Notes: generated from the letters alone by a model not told the origin. A stretch of 64,000 nucleotides of DNA from Nitrospirota bacterium (GCA_002737345.1 NSIK01000026.1:10001-74000), one strand, 5' to 3'. Positions 19,218-28,243 are shown, counted from the first letter of the stretch. Translations and numbers: made by a program.

Positions 19218-21782
19218 TTAACTCACCGACCCCAAATCTAGCTTTGTTTCCCACCGCCTCAACATCGCCTCTCGCAGGACACGGTGCACCGGCAACTTGA
19301 GCTGCGGATCCTGCTTCAAGAGGGCAAGGGCTTCCTCCCTCGCCTGCTGAAGCAGCTCGGCATCCCGCAGCAAATTCGCGACGCGGAACTCCGGCATGCC
19401 CCATTGCCTGAATCCGAAAAACTCACCTGGCCCGCGAATGCGGAGATCTTCCTCGGCAATCACAAACCCGTCGGTCGAACGCACGAGCGCATCCAGCCGC
19501 TCTCTGGCAGCCGAAGGAGCCTCACCGGCTTCCTTCGGCTTCTTCGATCCAAACAACACCCCGCCAGCCGCGATCAACAGACAATAGGACTGGTGCGTGC
19601 TACGCCCGACCCGGCCGCGCAATTGATGTAACTGCGCCAGCCCGAACCGCTCTGCATGTTCAATCATTATGACCGTGGCATTGGGCACATCCACCCCGAC
19701 CTCCACCACCGTCGTCGCAACGAGGACCTGGATCGCCCCCTTCTTATACGAGGCCATGACCCGTTCTTTCTCCTCCGACTTCATCCTGCCATGCAGCAGC
19801 CCAACGCGGAACTCAGCCAACTCGTTCGCCTGCAACTGCTCCGCCCCTTGCATGGCAGCTTGCAAGTCAGTCTTCTCCGATTCTTCGACGAGCGGATAGA
19901 CCACATAGGCCTGGCGGCCGCTCCGTAATTCATCGCGGAGGATCTGATAGGCACGCCCCTTCTGGCTGTCGCCCAAGAGAAAGGTCCGCACCGGCTTGCG
20001 CCCTGGCGGCATCTGGTCGATCACCGACACGTCCAAGTCCCCATAGACCGTCATAGCCAGCGTCCGTGGAATCGGCGTCGCCGTCAGCACCAGCACGTCG
20101 GGCTTATAGCCCTTCTCCATCAGCGTCTTCCGTTGAAGCACCCCGAACCGATGTTGTTCGTCCACCACGGCCAGGCCAAGTTTGGCGAAGGTAACGCCCT
20201 GCTGAATGACCGCATGAGTGCCGATGACGACCTGCGCCGCCCCGGAAGCAACTTTCTCCCGCACGGCTTTACGCGCGGCAGCACGGCCGCCCCCGCTTAC
20301 GAGCACAACGGAAAGCCCGAGCGGTTCCAGAAATTCCTTCATCGTCCGATAATGCTGCTCTGCTAGAATTTCCGTCGGCGCCATCAAAGCCGCCTGGTAG
20401 CCGGACCCGCAGGCCAACACCATCGCCTGCACCGCCACGATGGTTTTGCCGGACCCGACATCGCCCTGCACCAGGCGATTCATCGGTTTGCGCGAGGTCA
20501 TATCTGCTAGGATCTCGCCATTCACCCGCGCTTGCGCTGCAGTCAACCGGAAGGGCAAGGACCGGTCCAGCTTGGCGAGAAGCGGCGTCTTCGGATTGAA
20601 CAGGACCTGCTTCACCTCTTCCTTCATGACTCGTTGTCGCGAAGCCAAGGCCAGTTGCAGGAGAAATAGTTCTTCAAAGGCCAAACGCCGGTGCGCCGGC
20701 GTGAGCCCGCGATCGAGCTGCCCTCCATCAGTCCCGGCCTGCGGGAAATGCACATCCTGAATAGCTTGGTGAATAGGCGGCAAGCGATAGCGCGCACGAA
20801 GGGCAATCGGCAACAGCTCCTGCGCCTCAGCGATATGGGCCTCCAGCAGGCCTTTCATGAGGACGCGCATCTGCCGGGAGGTCCAGCCCTTGGTCTCGTG
20901 GTACACGGGCACAATCCGCCCCACATGCAGCGGCGCTTCGGTTTCCGCCCCTACCACTTCGTACTGCGTGACCTCCATTTTCATCGCCACCCAGCCCTGC
21001 GCCCCTGCAACTACCCGCCCGGTCAACATCACGCTGGTTCCGACGGTAAAGAATTGTTCCAGAAACGGCTGGTTGAAGAACACAGCCTGAAGCCGCCCGG
21101 TCGCATCCTGCACCACAATATCGAGGATGGAAAGACGGCGACTGTGGGCCTTCTTGGCTTCGCTTTTGATGATCATGCCGCAGATCGAGGCCTGCGTTCC
21201 TGGCGCCAGCTGCCCGATCGGGGTCATGACTGAGCGGTCTTCATAACGCCAAGGCAGGGTCCAGAGGGCATCCTCCACCGTCTCGATTCTGAACCGTTGA
21301 AGCAATGATGTGCGCTTCGGACCAACTCCCTTCGCGAAACGAATGGGCTGCTCCCGCCATGGCTGAGCGGATGACCGGTTTACGATTGGCTGAGGTAGCG
21401 CGAGAGGCTCCGGTTCCTGCCAGGCCCCGGCAAAGTTGCTGGCCGACTCGCGCAAAACACCGAGAATGACCATCGCATCCTGCAGTCGGCGCCGCTGCTC
21501 TTCTGCCGAAAATAACTGTTGGTTCTCACGAAACAACGCAGACAACTGGAGCAAGGCCGCTTCAATCGCGTGTGGATAGACGCGCTGCGACAGAGCCTGC
21601 ATGACCTGTGAGGAAACAAAGTGACTGAGATTTTTAACGGCAGGCAGATGTGCAAAGGCATCGCGAGTGGCGAATTCGATCGGACGCGCGACTCGGTTGA
21701 GCCATTGCTGAAACTGTTCGGGAGGTGTGGGCTCGGAAGAGCTCCGTATCACAATGGCGGATCGTAACACAGCTTCGTTCAC
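19218..21782 (-). CDS. recG: ATP-dependent DNA helicase RecG
   Basis: 854 residues, longer than the ~700 of E. coli RecG because of a ~140-residue N-terminal extension seen in several phyla. RecG remodels stalled replication forks and Holliday junctions. Features are the OB-fold wedge domain (about 200-300), Walker A GDVGSGKT and the DEQH box (VVDEQHRFGVLQRK). LTATPIPRTLAMT follows, then motif V/VI (ATTVVEVGVDVPNA, QLRGRVGRS). All helicase motifs are intact. Confidence 0.96.
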   Translation of the reverse strand: MNEAVLRSAIVIRSSSEPTPPEQFQQWLNRVARPIEFATRDAFAHLPAVKNLSHFVSSQVMQALSQRVYPHAIEAALLQLSALFRENQQLFSAEEQRRRLQDAMVILGVLRESASNFAGAWQEPEPLALPQPIVNRSSAQPWREQPIRFAKGVGPKRTSLLQRFRIETVEDALWTLPWRYEDRSVMTPIGQLAPGTQASICGMIIKSEAKKAHSRRLSILDIVVQDATGRLQAVFFNQPFLEQFFTVGTSVMLTGRVVAGAQGWVAMKMEVTQYEVVGAETEAPLHVGRIVPVYHETKGWTSRQMRVLMKGLLEAHIAEAQELLPIALRARYRLPPIHQAIQDVHFPQAGTDGGQLDRGLTPAHRRLAFEELFLLQLALASRQRVMKEEVKQVLFNPKTPLLAKLDRSLPFRLTAAQARVNGEILADMTSRKPMNRLVQGDVGSGKTIVAVQAMVLACGSGYQAALMAPTEILAEQHYRTMKEFLEPLGLSVVLVSGGGRAAARKAVREKVASGAAQVVIGTHAVIQQGVTFAKLGLAVVDEQHRFGVLQRKTLMEKGYKPDVLVLTATPIPRTLAMTVYGDLDVSVIDQMPPGRKPVRTFLLGDSQKGRAYQILRDELRSGRQAYVVYPLVEESEKTDLQAAMQGAEQLQANELAEFRVGLLHGRMKSEEKERVMASYKKGAIQVLVATTVVEVGVDVPNATVIMIEHAERFGLAQLHQLRGRVGRSTHQSYCLLIAAGGVLFGSKKPKEAGEAPSAARERLDALVRSTDGFVIAEEDLRIRGPGEFFGFRQWGMPEFRVANLLRDAELLQQAREEALALLKQDPQLKLPVHRVLREAMLRRWETKLDLGSVS

Positions 21783-21810
21783 GCCTCAACGAGCCGGCAA
21801 CGGGGAATTC

Positions 21811-21830
21811 GGATGCTGAAAAAGTCTGCC
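21811..21830. repeat. Single end of a GGATGCTGAAAAAG repeat element
   Basis: GGATGCTGAAAAAGTCTGCC in the gap upstream of recG matches the ends of the complete small elements at 31676-31736 and 60456-60576; no partner end is found nearby. Confidence 0.5.
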
Positions 21831-21880
21831 AGGAGGAGAGGCTCGTCTCATCGAGACAAGAAGCTATCACGGGACATTTC

Positions 21881-22306
21881 TCAGCCAAGTTCGCCACGGT
21901 TCTCTGCATCTCCCACAAACAAAACGGTCCCAAAGATCTGATACCGGTACCGGGCTACCAACCAATAGAGCAGATAGCCAACTAGCTTGACCAACGGCAG
22001 GCGCAAAAGAACAGAAAGAATTCGCCCACCCCTGAGGCCAGGCAGAAGGGCCAGAAAGGCGTCGAGCCCCCTGGCAATCTCCCCGTTAGGACGGACCAGG
22101 AATGCCGCGTCTGGACGGCCAGGTCGATAGGCCTCCCCCAACGCCTGCTTGGCCTCGTCGCTCTGATAGGGAACCATCCGGACCGGTGCCGTATCAGCGC
22201 GAGTCCCCAGCCGATCAAGGCCCTGCTGAGCCGTGACGCAGAGGCGACATTGGCCGTCATAGACCAGAAGACAGGCTTGGGGCCCCCTACCGGATAAATC
22301 TGCCAT
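21881..22306 (-). CDS. DCC-family (DUF393) protein
   Basis: 141 residues from the ATG at 22306, which has GAGGGAG eight bases upstream. The N-terminus carries the family motif LVYDGQCRLC, a thioredoxin-like D-G-x-C-x-x-C. The C-terminal part has hydrophobic segments (LVKLVGYLLYWLVARYRYQIFG) that may touch the membrane. Members are called thiol-disulfide oxidoreductase DCC proteins, but few have a tested activity. It stands alone. Confidence 0.8.
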   Translation of the reverse strand: MADLSGRGPQACLLVYDGQCRLCVTAQQGLDRLGTRADTAPVRMVPYQSDEAKQALGEAYRPGRPDAAFLVRPNGEIARGLDAFLALLPGLRGGRILSVLLRLPLVKLVGYLLYWLVARYRYQIFGTVLFVGDAENRGELG

Positions 22307-22417
22307 CGCCAACTCCCTCGCAGTCGCTAACGCCTACCTAATCCCGGACTATCCTTTCCTTTTCAGACTCCTCAAGCCGATTGCTGTGTGGAGCAGAGGA
22401 CAGGTATCATTACACCC

Positions 22418-22834
22418 ATGCGATACACCTGGGCCCTCATCGGCCTGCTTACGGGACTCAGCCTCATCGGCGCTACGACCACCCATCTCGCACCGGCTGC
22501 AACAGAAGCAGGGCAAATTGGCTGGATGCTTTACCTGATCGTCACCCCGATCGTTCTGGCCTGCCTCGTCCGGATGGGATGGACCTGGACCGCCATGGCC
22601 TGCGTCATCTATGGAACGGTGGGATTGGCCTTAGACCTCTCCACCCTCGCGAGCATCATGGGCGGACAAAGCGAGATTGGCAGCCTGCTCCTCGTTAGCG
22701 CAATGAGCGGGGCCGTGAACTTTTCGCTGATTCTGTTCGGCGGGCGCGCGTTCCTCCACGAATCGCTGGGGACCGTGCACCCAGGATCCCATCCTCCCAG
22801 TCCTCCGTCCCCTTCTTCATCTTCACAATCTTGA
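22418..22834 (+). CDS. Small integral membrane protein of unknown function
   Basis: 138 residues from the ATG at 22418. Four hydrophobic segments (YTWALIGLLTGLSLIGA, IGWMLYLIVTPIVLACLV, TAMACVIYGTVGLALDL and LLLVSAMSGAVNFSLILF) predict a four-helix membrane protein. The last ~45 codons overlap the 3' end of the convergent methyltransferase gene by 140 bases, where it becomes proline/serine-rich. One of the two 3' ends may therefore be extended by a lost stop codon. No family recognised. Confidence 0.6.
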   Translation: MRYTWALIGLLTGLSLIGATTTHLAPAATEAGQIGWMLYLIVTPIVLACLVRMGWTWTAMACVIYGTVGLALDLSTLASIMGGQSEIGSLLLVSAMSGAVNFSLILFGGRAFLHESLGTVHPGSHPPSPPSPSSSSQS

Positions 22835-23771
22835 TCCGTTCAAATCCCGCGTCCGTCAACCAGGCCTTCGTCTCGGCGGCAGAGTAGGTATTGCCCCGCT
22901 CGGTGAACAACAGCATCGACACCGCAAAGAGACTCGCCTCTTTGGGAAACAGCCCGTCCTTATCGTGCAGGAACGCGTCCTGAATCAACAGCCTGCCTCC
23001 AGGATTTAACGCCGCCAAGGCGCGCCGGAAGACCACTTGATTGTCCTGCGACGAATAGATGTGGAGCACGTTCGAATACCAGATGACATCGTAGGCACCG
23101 GGGATGGCTTCCGTCAGCAAATCCAGAGGCTGATAGAAGAGGCGTGCACCGGCCTTATGAGTCGCAGCAATTTCCTTTGCGACCTCAAGAGCCGCAGGCC
23201 GGTCGCAGACCGTAGCACGAAGCTGAGGATTCTTTGCGAGGAAGGCCATCGCATAAGTACCGGGACCGCCGCCAAGATCGAGCAGAGTCCTCACCCCACG
23301 CAGGTTGATCTGAGCGGCAATCTTCGGCGCTCTCTCCAGAGTCCGGTGATGCATCGCCCAGGTGAACTGCCGGCGATAGTCCGGATCGTCCGGCTCATCG
23401 TGATCGAGCGGCAGACCCGTCTTCACTGACTCCAGCAAACGACCCCAATCGTTCCAATGGCTCGTGATTAGCCGGAGATAGTCCCCCCGATAAGCCGGAT
23501 GCTGGGCATTCAACGCCGTCGCGCCCAACCGGCTGTTTCGATAGGTCTCGCCTTTTTTCTTCAGCAGGCCTGCCATCGCGACATTCCGGCAAAGAATGGC
23601 CAGCCCCCTCTCACTCACATTCATGGCACGGGCCAGATCGGGAATCGTCCAGGTCTCCGTGCCGATGGCAGTAAAGAGGTTCAGTTCAAGGGAGGCAATC
23701 AGGACACGCGGCAACCGGTAGGCCGTAATCGCATCGCGCAAGTCGTCGAACGTGGCAATCGGCCTGGTCAC
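22695..23771 (-). CDS. SAM-dependent O-methyltransferase, acetylserotonin/hydroxyneurosporene type
   Basis: 358 residues from the GTG at 23771, which overlaps the stop of the preceding gene as GTGA. The first ~100 residues are the plant-O-methyltransferase-like dimerisation winged helix (TWTIPDLARAMNVSERGLAILCRNVAMAGLLKK). The catalytic domain has motif I TLLDLGGGPGTYAMAFL, then VIWYSNVLHIYSSQD and NPGGRLLIQDAFL. Small-molecule methylation is likely; the substrate is unknown. It ends a five-gene operon whose other members give no clue to the chemistry. The C-terminal ~30 residues look abnormal (basic, low complexity) and overlap the convergent gene. Confidence 0.8.
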   Translation of the reverse strand: MTRPIATFDDLRDAITAYRLPRVLIASLELNLFTAIGTETWTIPDLARAMNVSERGLAILCRNVAMAGLLKKKGETYRNSRLGATALNAQHPAYRGDYLRLITSHWNDWGRLLESVKTGLPLDHDEPDDPDYRRQFTWAMHHRTLERAPKIAAQINLRGVRTLLDLGGGPGTYAMAFLAKNPQLRATVCDRPAALEVAKEIAATHKAGARLFYQPLDLLTEAIPGAYDVIWYSNVLHIYSSQDNQVVFRRALAALNPGGRLLIQDAFLHDKDGLFPKEASLFAVSMLLFTERGNTYSAAETKAWLTDAGFERIKIVKMKKGTEDWEDGILGARSPAIRGGTRARRTESAKSSRPRSLR

Positions 23772-24205
23772 CGGGCCACGCCGATCGTCCGCCAGCACCA
23801 GCTCATGAGAGCTTGCACGGCAGTCGGGTTCGTCAGGTCTACCTGCCGCTCGAAGCGAACGGCCACGTAGGCCTCGTTCATCTCCGTCTTTTCTGCAAAT
23901 CCAGACTTCAACAGGATCCCACGATACTTGGAGACAGCCGGTTGAATGTAGTACTTGGCCTGCTTCGCGATCTCGTCTGTGCCCAGATCTTCCGGCGTCC
24001 CATCGGAAAGCAAGGTCATCACGTCCTCCAAGGCCATGCCGTACTGACACAAGACTCGGCCGTCCGGGGTGAGCTCCAGCAACCATCCATCTGGGCCGAG
24101 GTCCATCGTCAAGGCGCCGCCTCCCTCCACTGCCTCCAATTGAGGAAAGGCGGGAGCCAATGCGACCCGAAGCGCAGTCCAGGCCGTCGCAGTGTCATCA
24201 CTCAT
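23768..24205 (-). CDS. Hypothetical protein in methyltransferase operon
   Basis: 145 residues, soluble, no recognised domain. It begins ATGA-overlapped with the TPR gene and ends GTGA-overlapped with the methyltransferase gene, so it is surely translated with them. Short alternating beta-strand pattern (LTMDLGPDGWLLELTPDGRVLCQYG) and a helical C-terminus; nothing catalytic can be seen. Confidence 0.65.
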   Translation of the reverse strand: MSDDTATAWTALRVALAPAFPQLEAVEGGGALTMDLGPDGWLLELTPDGRVLCQYGMALEDVMTLLSDGTPEDLGTDEIAKQAKYYIQPAVSKYRGILLKSGFAEKTEMNEAYVAVRFERQVDLTNPTAVQALMSWCWRTIGVAR

Positions 24206-25026
24206 ACATGCATCTTTCGATGGGGTGGGGTTCCACCCTGGCCTGCGAGGCTCGCCCGCAGAGCCGCCAACCGCTGGATATTCTCTTCGAGTTTCGGCAA
24301 CTGGTACTTACGGTCCATATGCACCACCAGCTCAAGGAGATCCGCCGCCTCACGTAGGTTGCCGGTTTCTTCGTAACATTGGGCCAGCACATAGCGAGCG
24401 CCACCGGTCCGCAATTCGTCGCGCGATCGCTCGGCGATGGACTGGCTAGTTTGGCAACAGGGGATGGCGTCGTCGTAGCGCTGCTGGAGCAAAAAGGTTC
24501 GACCGATCATGCGCCAGGCATCGGCCACGCCGCCCTGATTTTCTAGCCTCCTCATAAGCACGAGCGACTGTTCATAATATGTGATCGCCAATTCATACTC
24601 TTTAGTCTCGCGAGCGACCAGTCCCAGATCAGAAAAGAGCACCGCCTTGCCTGCCTCATCGTGCACCTTCGTCATGAGATCCAACGCTTCGAGATAGTAG
24701 GCCTTAGCGCGGTCCCATGCGCCCGCATCGGCCTGGAGGTTCCCCAAATTGCCTAAGGTCGTCCCGATTCCTCGCTCATCCCCGAGAATTTTCTGCAGCT
24801 CCAAGACCTCTTGATAGTAAGTCTGAGCCGAATCCCCCCGTCCGCTAACAGCACAAATGTTCCCGAGATTTCCCAAGGTGGCGGCCAAGGCCCGCTGGTC
24901 CCCGGTCAGCCGGTCGCATTCCAGCGCTTTCGCGTAGCACGTATAGGCCTCGGAGTAGAGGCCTCGCGAAAAGTGCTCGTTACCCTGGCGGTTGAGTTCT
25001 TCGGAGAGTCCGTTGCGTAAGGTCAT
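24202..25026 (-). CDS. Tetratricopeptide-repeat protein
   Basis: 274 residues containing about five to six TPR units. These include EAYTCYAKALECDRLTGDQRALAATLGNLGNI, AQTYYQEVLELQKILGDERGIGTTLGNLGNL and AKAYYLEALDLMTKVHDEAGKAVLFSDLGLV. The longer (~40-residue) units with LGNLGN resemble LGN/GPSM-type TPRs, which bind peptides. No signal peptide, so cytoplasmic. Overlaps by four bases with genes on both sides. Confidence 0.82.
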   Translation of the reverse strand: MTLRNGLSEELNRQGNEHFSRGLYSEAYTCYAKALECDRLTGDQRALAATLGNLGNICAVSGRGDSAQTYYQEVLELQKILGDERGIGTTLGNLGNLQADAGAWDRAKAYYLEALDLMTKVHDEAGKAVLFSDLGLVARETKEYELAITYYEQSLVLMRRLENQGGVADAWRMIGRTFLLQQRYDDAIPCCQTSQSIAERSRDELRTGGARYVLAQCYEETGNLREAADLLELVVHMDRKYQLPKLEENIQRLAALRASLAGQGGTPPHRKMHV

Positions 25027-25625
25027 GATGGGGGCTGGAGCAGCTGTTCGACCGCCTGTTTGGCGCCGGCCAGAAGCGAGGTCCCGTCGCCCACCAGCAG
25101 ACTGTCGAAATTGTATTTAAGAAGCCTGCGCAGCCCCTCTTGGGCCTTCGTCACATCAGCGTACTTCTCGGCTGGCAGGAGACTGACGGAACCGGCAGGT
25201 TTCCCGATCAAGGCATCGCCGACAATCAGCACACCCTCCCGCTGCTGGATGAATAGGGCCGACTCGCCGGGAGACTTCTGGTCTTTCAGCTGAATCACCC
25301 AGATCCCGCCTGTGAGCAACTCCCCATCCTGAAACGTCTTGGTCGGCTTAAGGTCCATCAACGGGGCATCGACCTCCGGCACATACAACTGACAGCGAAA
25401 CTCGTCCTGGTACTTCACCGCTTCGCGGACATGGTCGCGATTCGTCACGATGATGTAATCGACGGGGCCATTGCGGAGGACCACCGCGCTCGCATCGCCC
25501 GTCATCGGCGGAGGATCGACGAGAATCTTATGTTCCCCAACCGTCAGGAATAGCCCGTTGAAATCGAGCTGCTTCTCCTCAGAAAACCAAGACCATTGCC
25601 AGATACCCGGAAGAATATTTTTCAT
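25023..25625 (-). CDS. Metallo-beta-lactamase-fold protein with degenerate metal site
   Basis: 200 residues with the MBL layout: NGLFLTVGEHKILVDPPP (strand-turn-D), VDYIIVTNRDHVREA at the usual H-x-H-x-D-H position, and LIVGDALIGKPAGS at the metal-bridging aspartate position. The canonical motif is reduced to T-N-R-D-H, so only one aspartate and one histidine remain. The usual third histidine is not evident. It may bind one metal or none. It overlaps the TPR gene by four bases and follows a small gene by 45 bases. Confidence 0.65.
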   Translation of the reverse strand: MKNILPGIWQWSWFSEEKQLDFNGLFLTVGEHKILVDPPPMTGDASAVVLRNGPVDYIIVTNRDHVREAVKYQDEFRCQLYVPEVDAPLMDLKPTKTFQDGELLTGGIWVIQLKDQKSPGESALFIQQREGVLIVGDALIGKPAGSVSLLPAEKYADVTKAQEGLRRLLKYNFDSLLVGDGTSLLAGAKQAVEQLLQPPS

Positions 25626-25670
25626 AATGCGATTTGAGCCGATGACTAATAGCTGATGGCGCGGACGGAT

Positions 25671-25910
25671 TTATAATGCGGCCACGGCATCCTTCACGAC
25701 TTTCGTCACTTTCGTCAGGATACTGGCTTCGTTGGGCAAGTCGATGATGTCGTCTTCAGAAATCGTAATGAATTTCCGATTCGGGCCCTTCGTTAGGGAA
25801 ATCAGGAACATACTGTTCGAAGGCGTCACAGGGATCACCACCTGCACGGACGCATCGGCCTCCTTCACCACCTCCAAAAACTTCTGCTTTCCCGCTTCCA
25901 TCTCATCCAT
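25671..25910 (-). CDS. Small hypothetical protein
   Basis: 79 residues. MDEMEAGKQKFLEVVKEADASVQVVIPVTPSN, then a beta segment MFLISLTKGPNRKFITISEDDIIDL and a C-terminal helix. No recognised family. AAAGGA precedes the start, and the word TCCAATGGATGAGAG lies 18 bases upstream, shared with the histone-like gene. First gene of the MBL-TPR-methyltransferase operon. Confidence 0.6.
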   Translation of the reverse strand: MDEMEAGKQKFLEVVKEADASVQVVIPVTPSNSMFLISLTKGPNRKFITISEDDIIDLPNEASILTKVTKVVKDAVAAL

Positions 25911-25955
25911 TCATCTGCATCCTTTCACTCTCATCCATTGGAGCGAACCATCGCA

Positions 25956-26008
25956 GGTGGCGCCGACTAGTCCAGCCGCCCGGAGCGGGGCGCCGGCGCC
26001 AGGCCCCG
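25956..26008. repeat. GTGGCG..CGAC / AGCGGGG repeat, copy 2
   Basis: GC-rich gap sequence with GGTGGCGCCGAC, CCGCCCGGAGCGGGG and two GGCGCC palindromes; partner of the copy at 19126. Confidence 0.45.
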
Positions 26009-26542
26009 CTACATCTTACTGTTCGCTCCCGCCAACAACTTTTCGACTTCCGCCACAATTACCTCGGCGCCAGCCAAATCCATATTACCGACACGCTGCC
26101 ACCGGATCACGCCCTGCTGATCGATCACATAGACGTTCGGGATAAACTTCCCTCCGCCGTACAATTTATCCGTGACCTTGCCAGGATCGAGCAGATAAGG
26201 ATAGGTAACTTTTGCGGGAAAGGCGGCTAAGAACTCGCCGACTTCCTTCTTGCCGTTGCCGGCAGAATTGACCCCGAGCACCGCTACCTCTTTGCCCTTC
26301 GTCATCTCGGATACTTTCTGGAGCGTCGTGCCCTGCATCATGCACGGGTCGCAAATATGAAACAGGCCGAGCACCACAATCTTGCCCTTGTAACTCTCCA
26401 ACCCCACCGTCTCGCCGGTAATGGCCGTCAGCGTAAAGGCAGGCGCCTTCTCGCCGACTTTAAAGAATCCAGCCGCAGCGGCCAGCTGGGCTGCAAGGAC
26501 CGGAATTAACAACAGGCTAAGTATCGATACTAGTCGTTTCAT
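26009..26542 (-). CDS. Exported thioredoxin-fold (TlpA/AhpC-TSA-like) protein
   Basis: 177 residues with a signal peptide (VSILSLLLIPVLAAQLAAAAG), so periplasmic or membrane-tethered. Thioredoxin/peroxiredoxin-type domain: VGEKAPAFTLTAITGETVGL, then LGLFHICDPCMMQG with a C-x-x-C active site at residues 64-67, and IPNVYVIDQQGVIRWQRVG near the end. The CDPC active site suggests a disulfide oxidoreductase serving cytochrome or copper-protein maturation; this is inference. Stands alone between the TPR operon and purF. Confidence 0.8.
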   Translation of the reverse strand: MKRLVSILSLLLIPVLAAQLAAAAGFFKVGEKAPAFTLTAITGETVGLESYKGKIVVLGLFHICDPCMMQGTTLQKVSEMTKGKEVAVLGVNSAGNGKKEVGEFLAAFPAKVTYPYLLDPGKVTDKLYGGGKFIPNVYVIDQQGVIRWQRVGNMDLAGAEVIVAEVEKLLAGANSKM

Positions 26543-26761
26543 AAGAGCCTCCCGCTGAAGAAGTACTGAGTGCCAAACGCTGAATTGACTGTTCGCCTAT
26601 TCAGCACTTTGATTGCGTATCCTACCATGCAGATTTTTTCAGGGGCAATGGCAACAGAGGCTATAGCGCAGCCATAGGGCCAGAATGGGTCACGCGTCGA
26701 TAGACAAAAGAGCCGAAAGCAGCGAGCACGTGCTACCCTGGCCCCCTGTTTCAGCAGCCTG

Positions 26762-28243
26762 CTAAAGGGAGGGGTCGAAGAGGCCGAGCTGCCATTCCTC
26801 CGCACGGGTCAGTGCGATGGGGTACTTCTCGGTGAAACAGGCGCTGCAATACTGTTCCGGGGTGCCGGGGGCGGCATTCAGCATGCCCTCGAGACTCAAA
26901 TAGGCGAGGCTGTCTGCTGTGATGTACTTCCGAATCTCTTCAAGCGAGTGGCTGGATCCGATCAGTTCTTTTTTGGTGGGCGTATCGATGCCATAAAAAC
27001 AGGGAGAGATGATCGGAGGCGAGCTGATGCGCATATGCACTTCCTTGGCTCCAGCATCGCGAATCATTTTCACGATTTTACGGCTCGTAGTCCCCCGCAC
27101 CAGCGAATCGTCCACCACCACGACTCGCTTCCCCTCCAACACCTCCGACACGGCATTGAGCTTTATTTTTACGCCGAAGTGGCGGATCGACTGCTCCGGC
27201 TCAATGAACGTACGGCCGATATAGTGATTTCTGATCAGGCCGAGCTCGAACGGAATCCCCGCCCCCTCGGCATAACCGAGTGCGGCAGGCACTCCGGAAT
27301 CAGGAACCGGCACGACGATATCCGCCTTGACCAACGACTCCTTCGCCAATTGCCGCCCCAAGGCCTTGCGGGTGGCATAGACCGCATTCGCCCCGAAAAT
27401 CTGGCTATCCGGCCTGGCAAAGTACACATATTCAAAGATGCACATCGCCGGATTGACCGGCGCGAACGGATGGTAGCTCGTCACACCCTTCTCGTTCAGC
27501 ACGACCAGCTCGCCCGGCTCGATCTCGCGGATGATTTTGGCGCCAAGCAGGTCGAAGGCACAGGTTTCCGACGCCACGAGGTAGGTATCGCCCATGCGAC
27601 CGAGGCAGAGGGGCCGGAACCCGTGCGGATCTCGCACCGCGATGATCCCATGGTCCGTCTGCATGACGACGGAAAAGGCCCCTCGCACCTGGCCCAAGGC
27701 ATCGATGATGCGGGCCAGCAAGGTATCGGCGCGCGAATGGGCGATCAAATGGATCATGACTTCGCTGTCCGACGTGGATTGAAAAATGGCGCCGTAGGCT
27801 TCGAGCTCAGCACGCAAGACTTGCGCATTGATGAGGTTGCCGTTATGCGCGAGCGCCAAATTCCCGAAGGCAAAGCTCACCGAGAGCGGCTGGACGTTAC
27901 TCAGATTGTTGTCCCCAGCCGTGGAGTAACGATTGTGTCCGATCGCCATCGAACCGGTTAATTTCTCAAGCGATTGGGGATTATAAATGTCCGCAACCAG
28001 CCCCTTCCCCTTATGGACGTAGAAGTGCTCGCCATCGCCAGAGACGATGCCGGAGGCTTCCTGCCCACGATGCTGCAAGGCATAGAGCCCCAGATAGGTG
28101 AGGTTGGCCGCTTCCTTGTGGCCGTAAATACCGAAGACGGCGCATTCGTCGTGAAACTTATCGGGTGTAATCAAATTGAGGCCTGCGTCGTCAGACGCGG
28201 ACGGTGACACGACGGGAAGTTCTTTTGTGGTTCGCGTATTCAT
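26762..28243 (-). CDS. purF: Amidophosphoribosyltransferase
   Basis: 493 residues from MNTRTTKE at 28243, 11 bases after the purL stop. It makes 5-phosphoribosylamine from PRPP and glutamine, the first step of purine synthesis. The nucleophile cysteine lies in HDECAVFGIYGH at about residue 34, so a ~33-residue propeptide should be cleaved. The PRPP-binding loop is VVVVDDSLVRGTTS. C-terminal cysteines may belong to the iron-sulfur cluster of the Bacillus-type enzyme. It is last in the purine run. Confidence 0.96.
   Translation of the reverse strand: MNTRTTKELPVVSPSASDDAGLNLITPDKFHDECAVFGIYGHKEAANLTYLGLYALQHRGQEASGIVSGDGEHFYVHKGKGLVADIYNPQSLEKLTGSMAIGHNRYSTAGDNNLSNVQPLSVSFAFGNLALAHNGNLINAQVLRAELEAYGAIFQSTSDSEVMIHLIAHSRADTLLARIIDALGQVRGAFSVVMQTDHGIIAVRDPHGFRPLCLGRMGDTYLVASETCAFDLLGAKIIREIEPGELVVLNEKGVTSYHPFAPVNPAMCIFEYVYFARPDSQIFGANAVYATRKALGRQLAKESLVKADIVVPVPDSGVPAALGYAEGAGIPFELGLIRNHYIGRTFIEPEQSIRHFGVKIKLNAVSEVLEGKRVVVVDDSLVRGTTSRKIVKMIRDAGAKEVHMRISSPPIISPCFYGIDTPTKKELIGSSHSLEEIRKYITADSLAYLSLEGMLNAAPGTPEQYCSACFTEKYPIALTRAEEWQLGLFDPSL

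Noticed and set aside
23771..24086. N-terminal extension of the O-methyltransferase frame
   Set aside because: It is the antiregister reading of the upstream hypothetical gene; the GTGA overlap at 23768-23771 gives a natural start.
26539..26805. Minus-strand frame between the thioredoxin-fold gene and purF
   Set aside because: Serine/arginine/cysteine-rich, no ribosome site, and overlaps purF; treated as noncoding.
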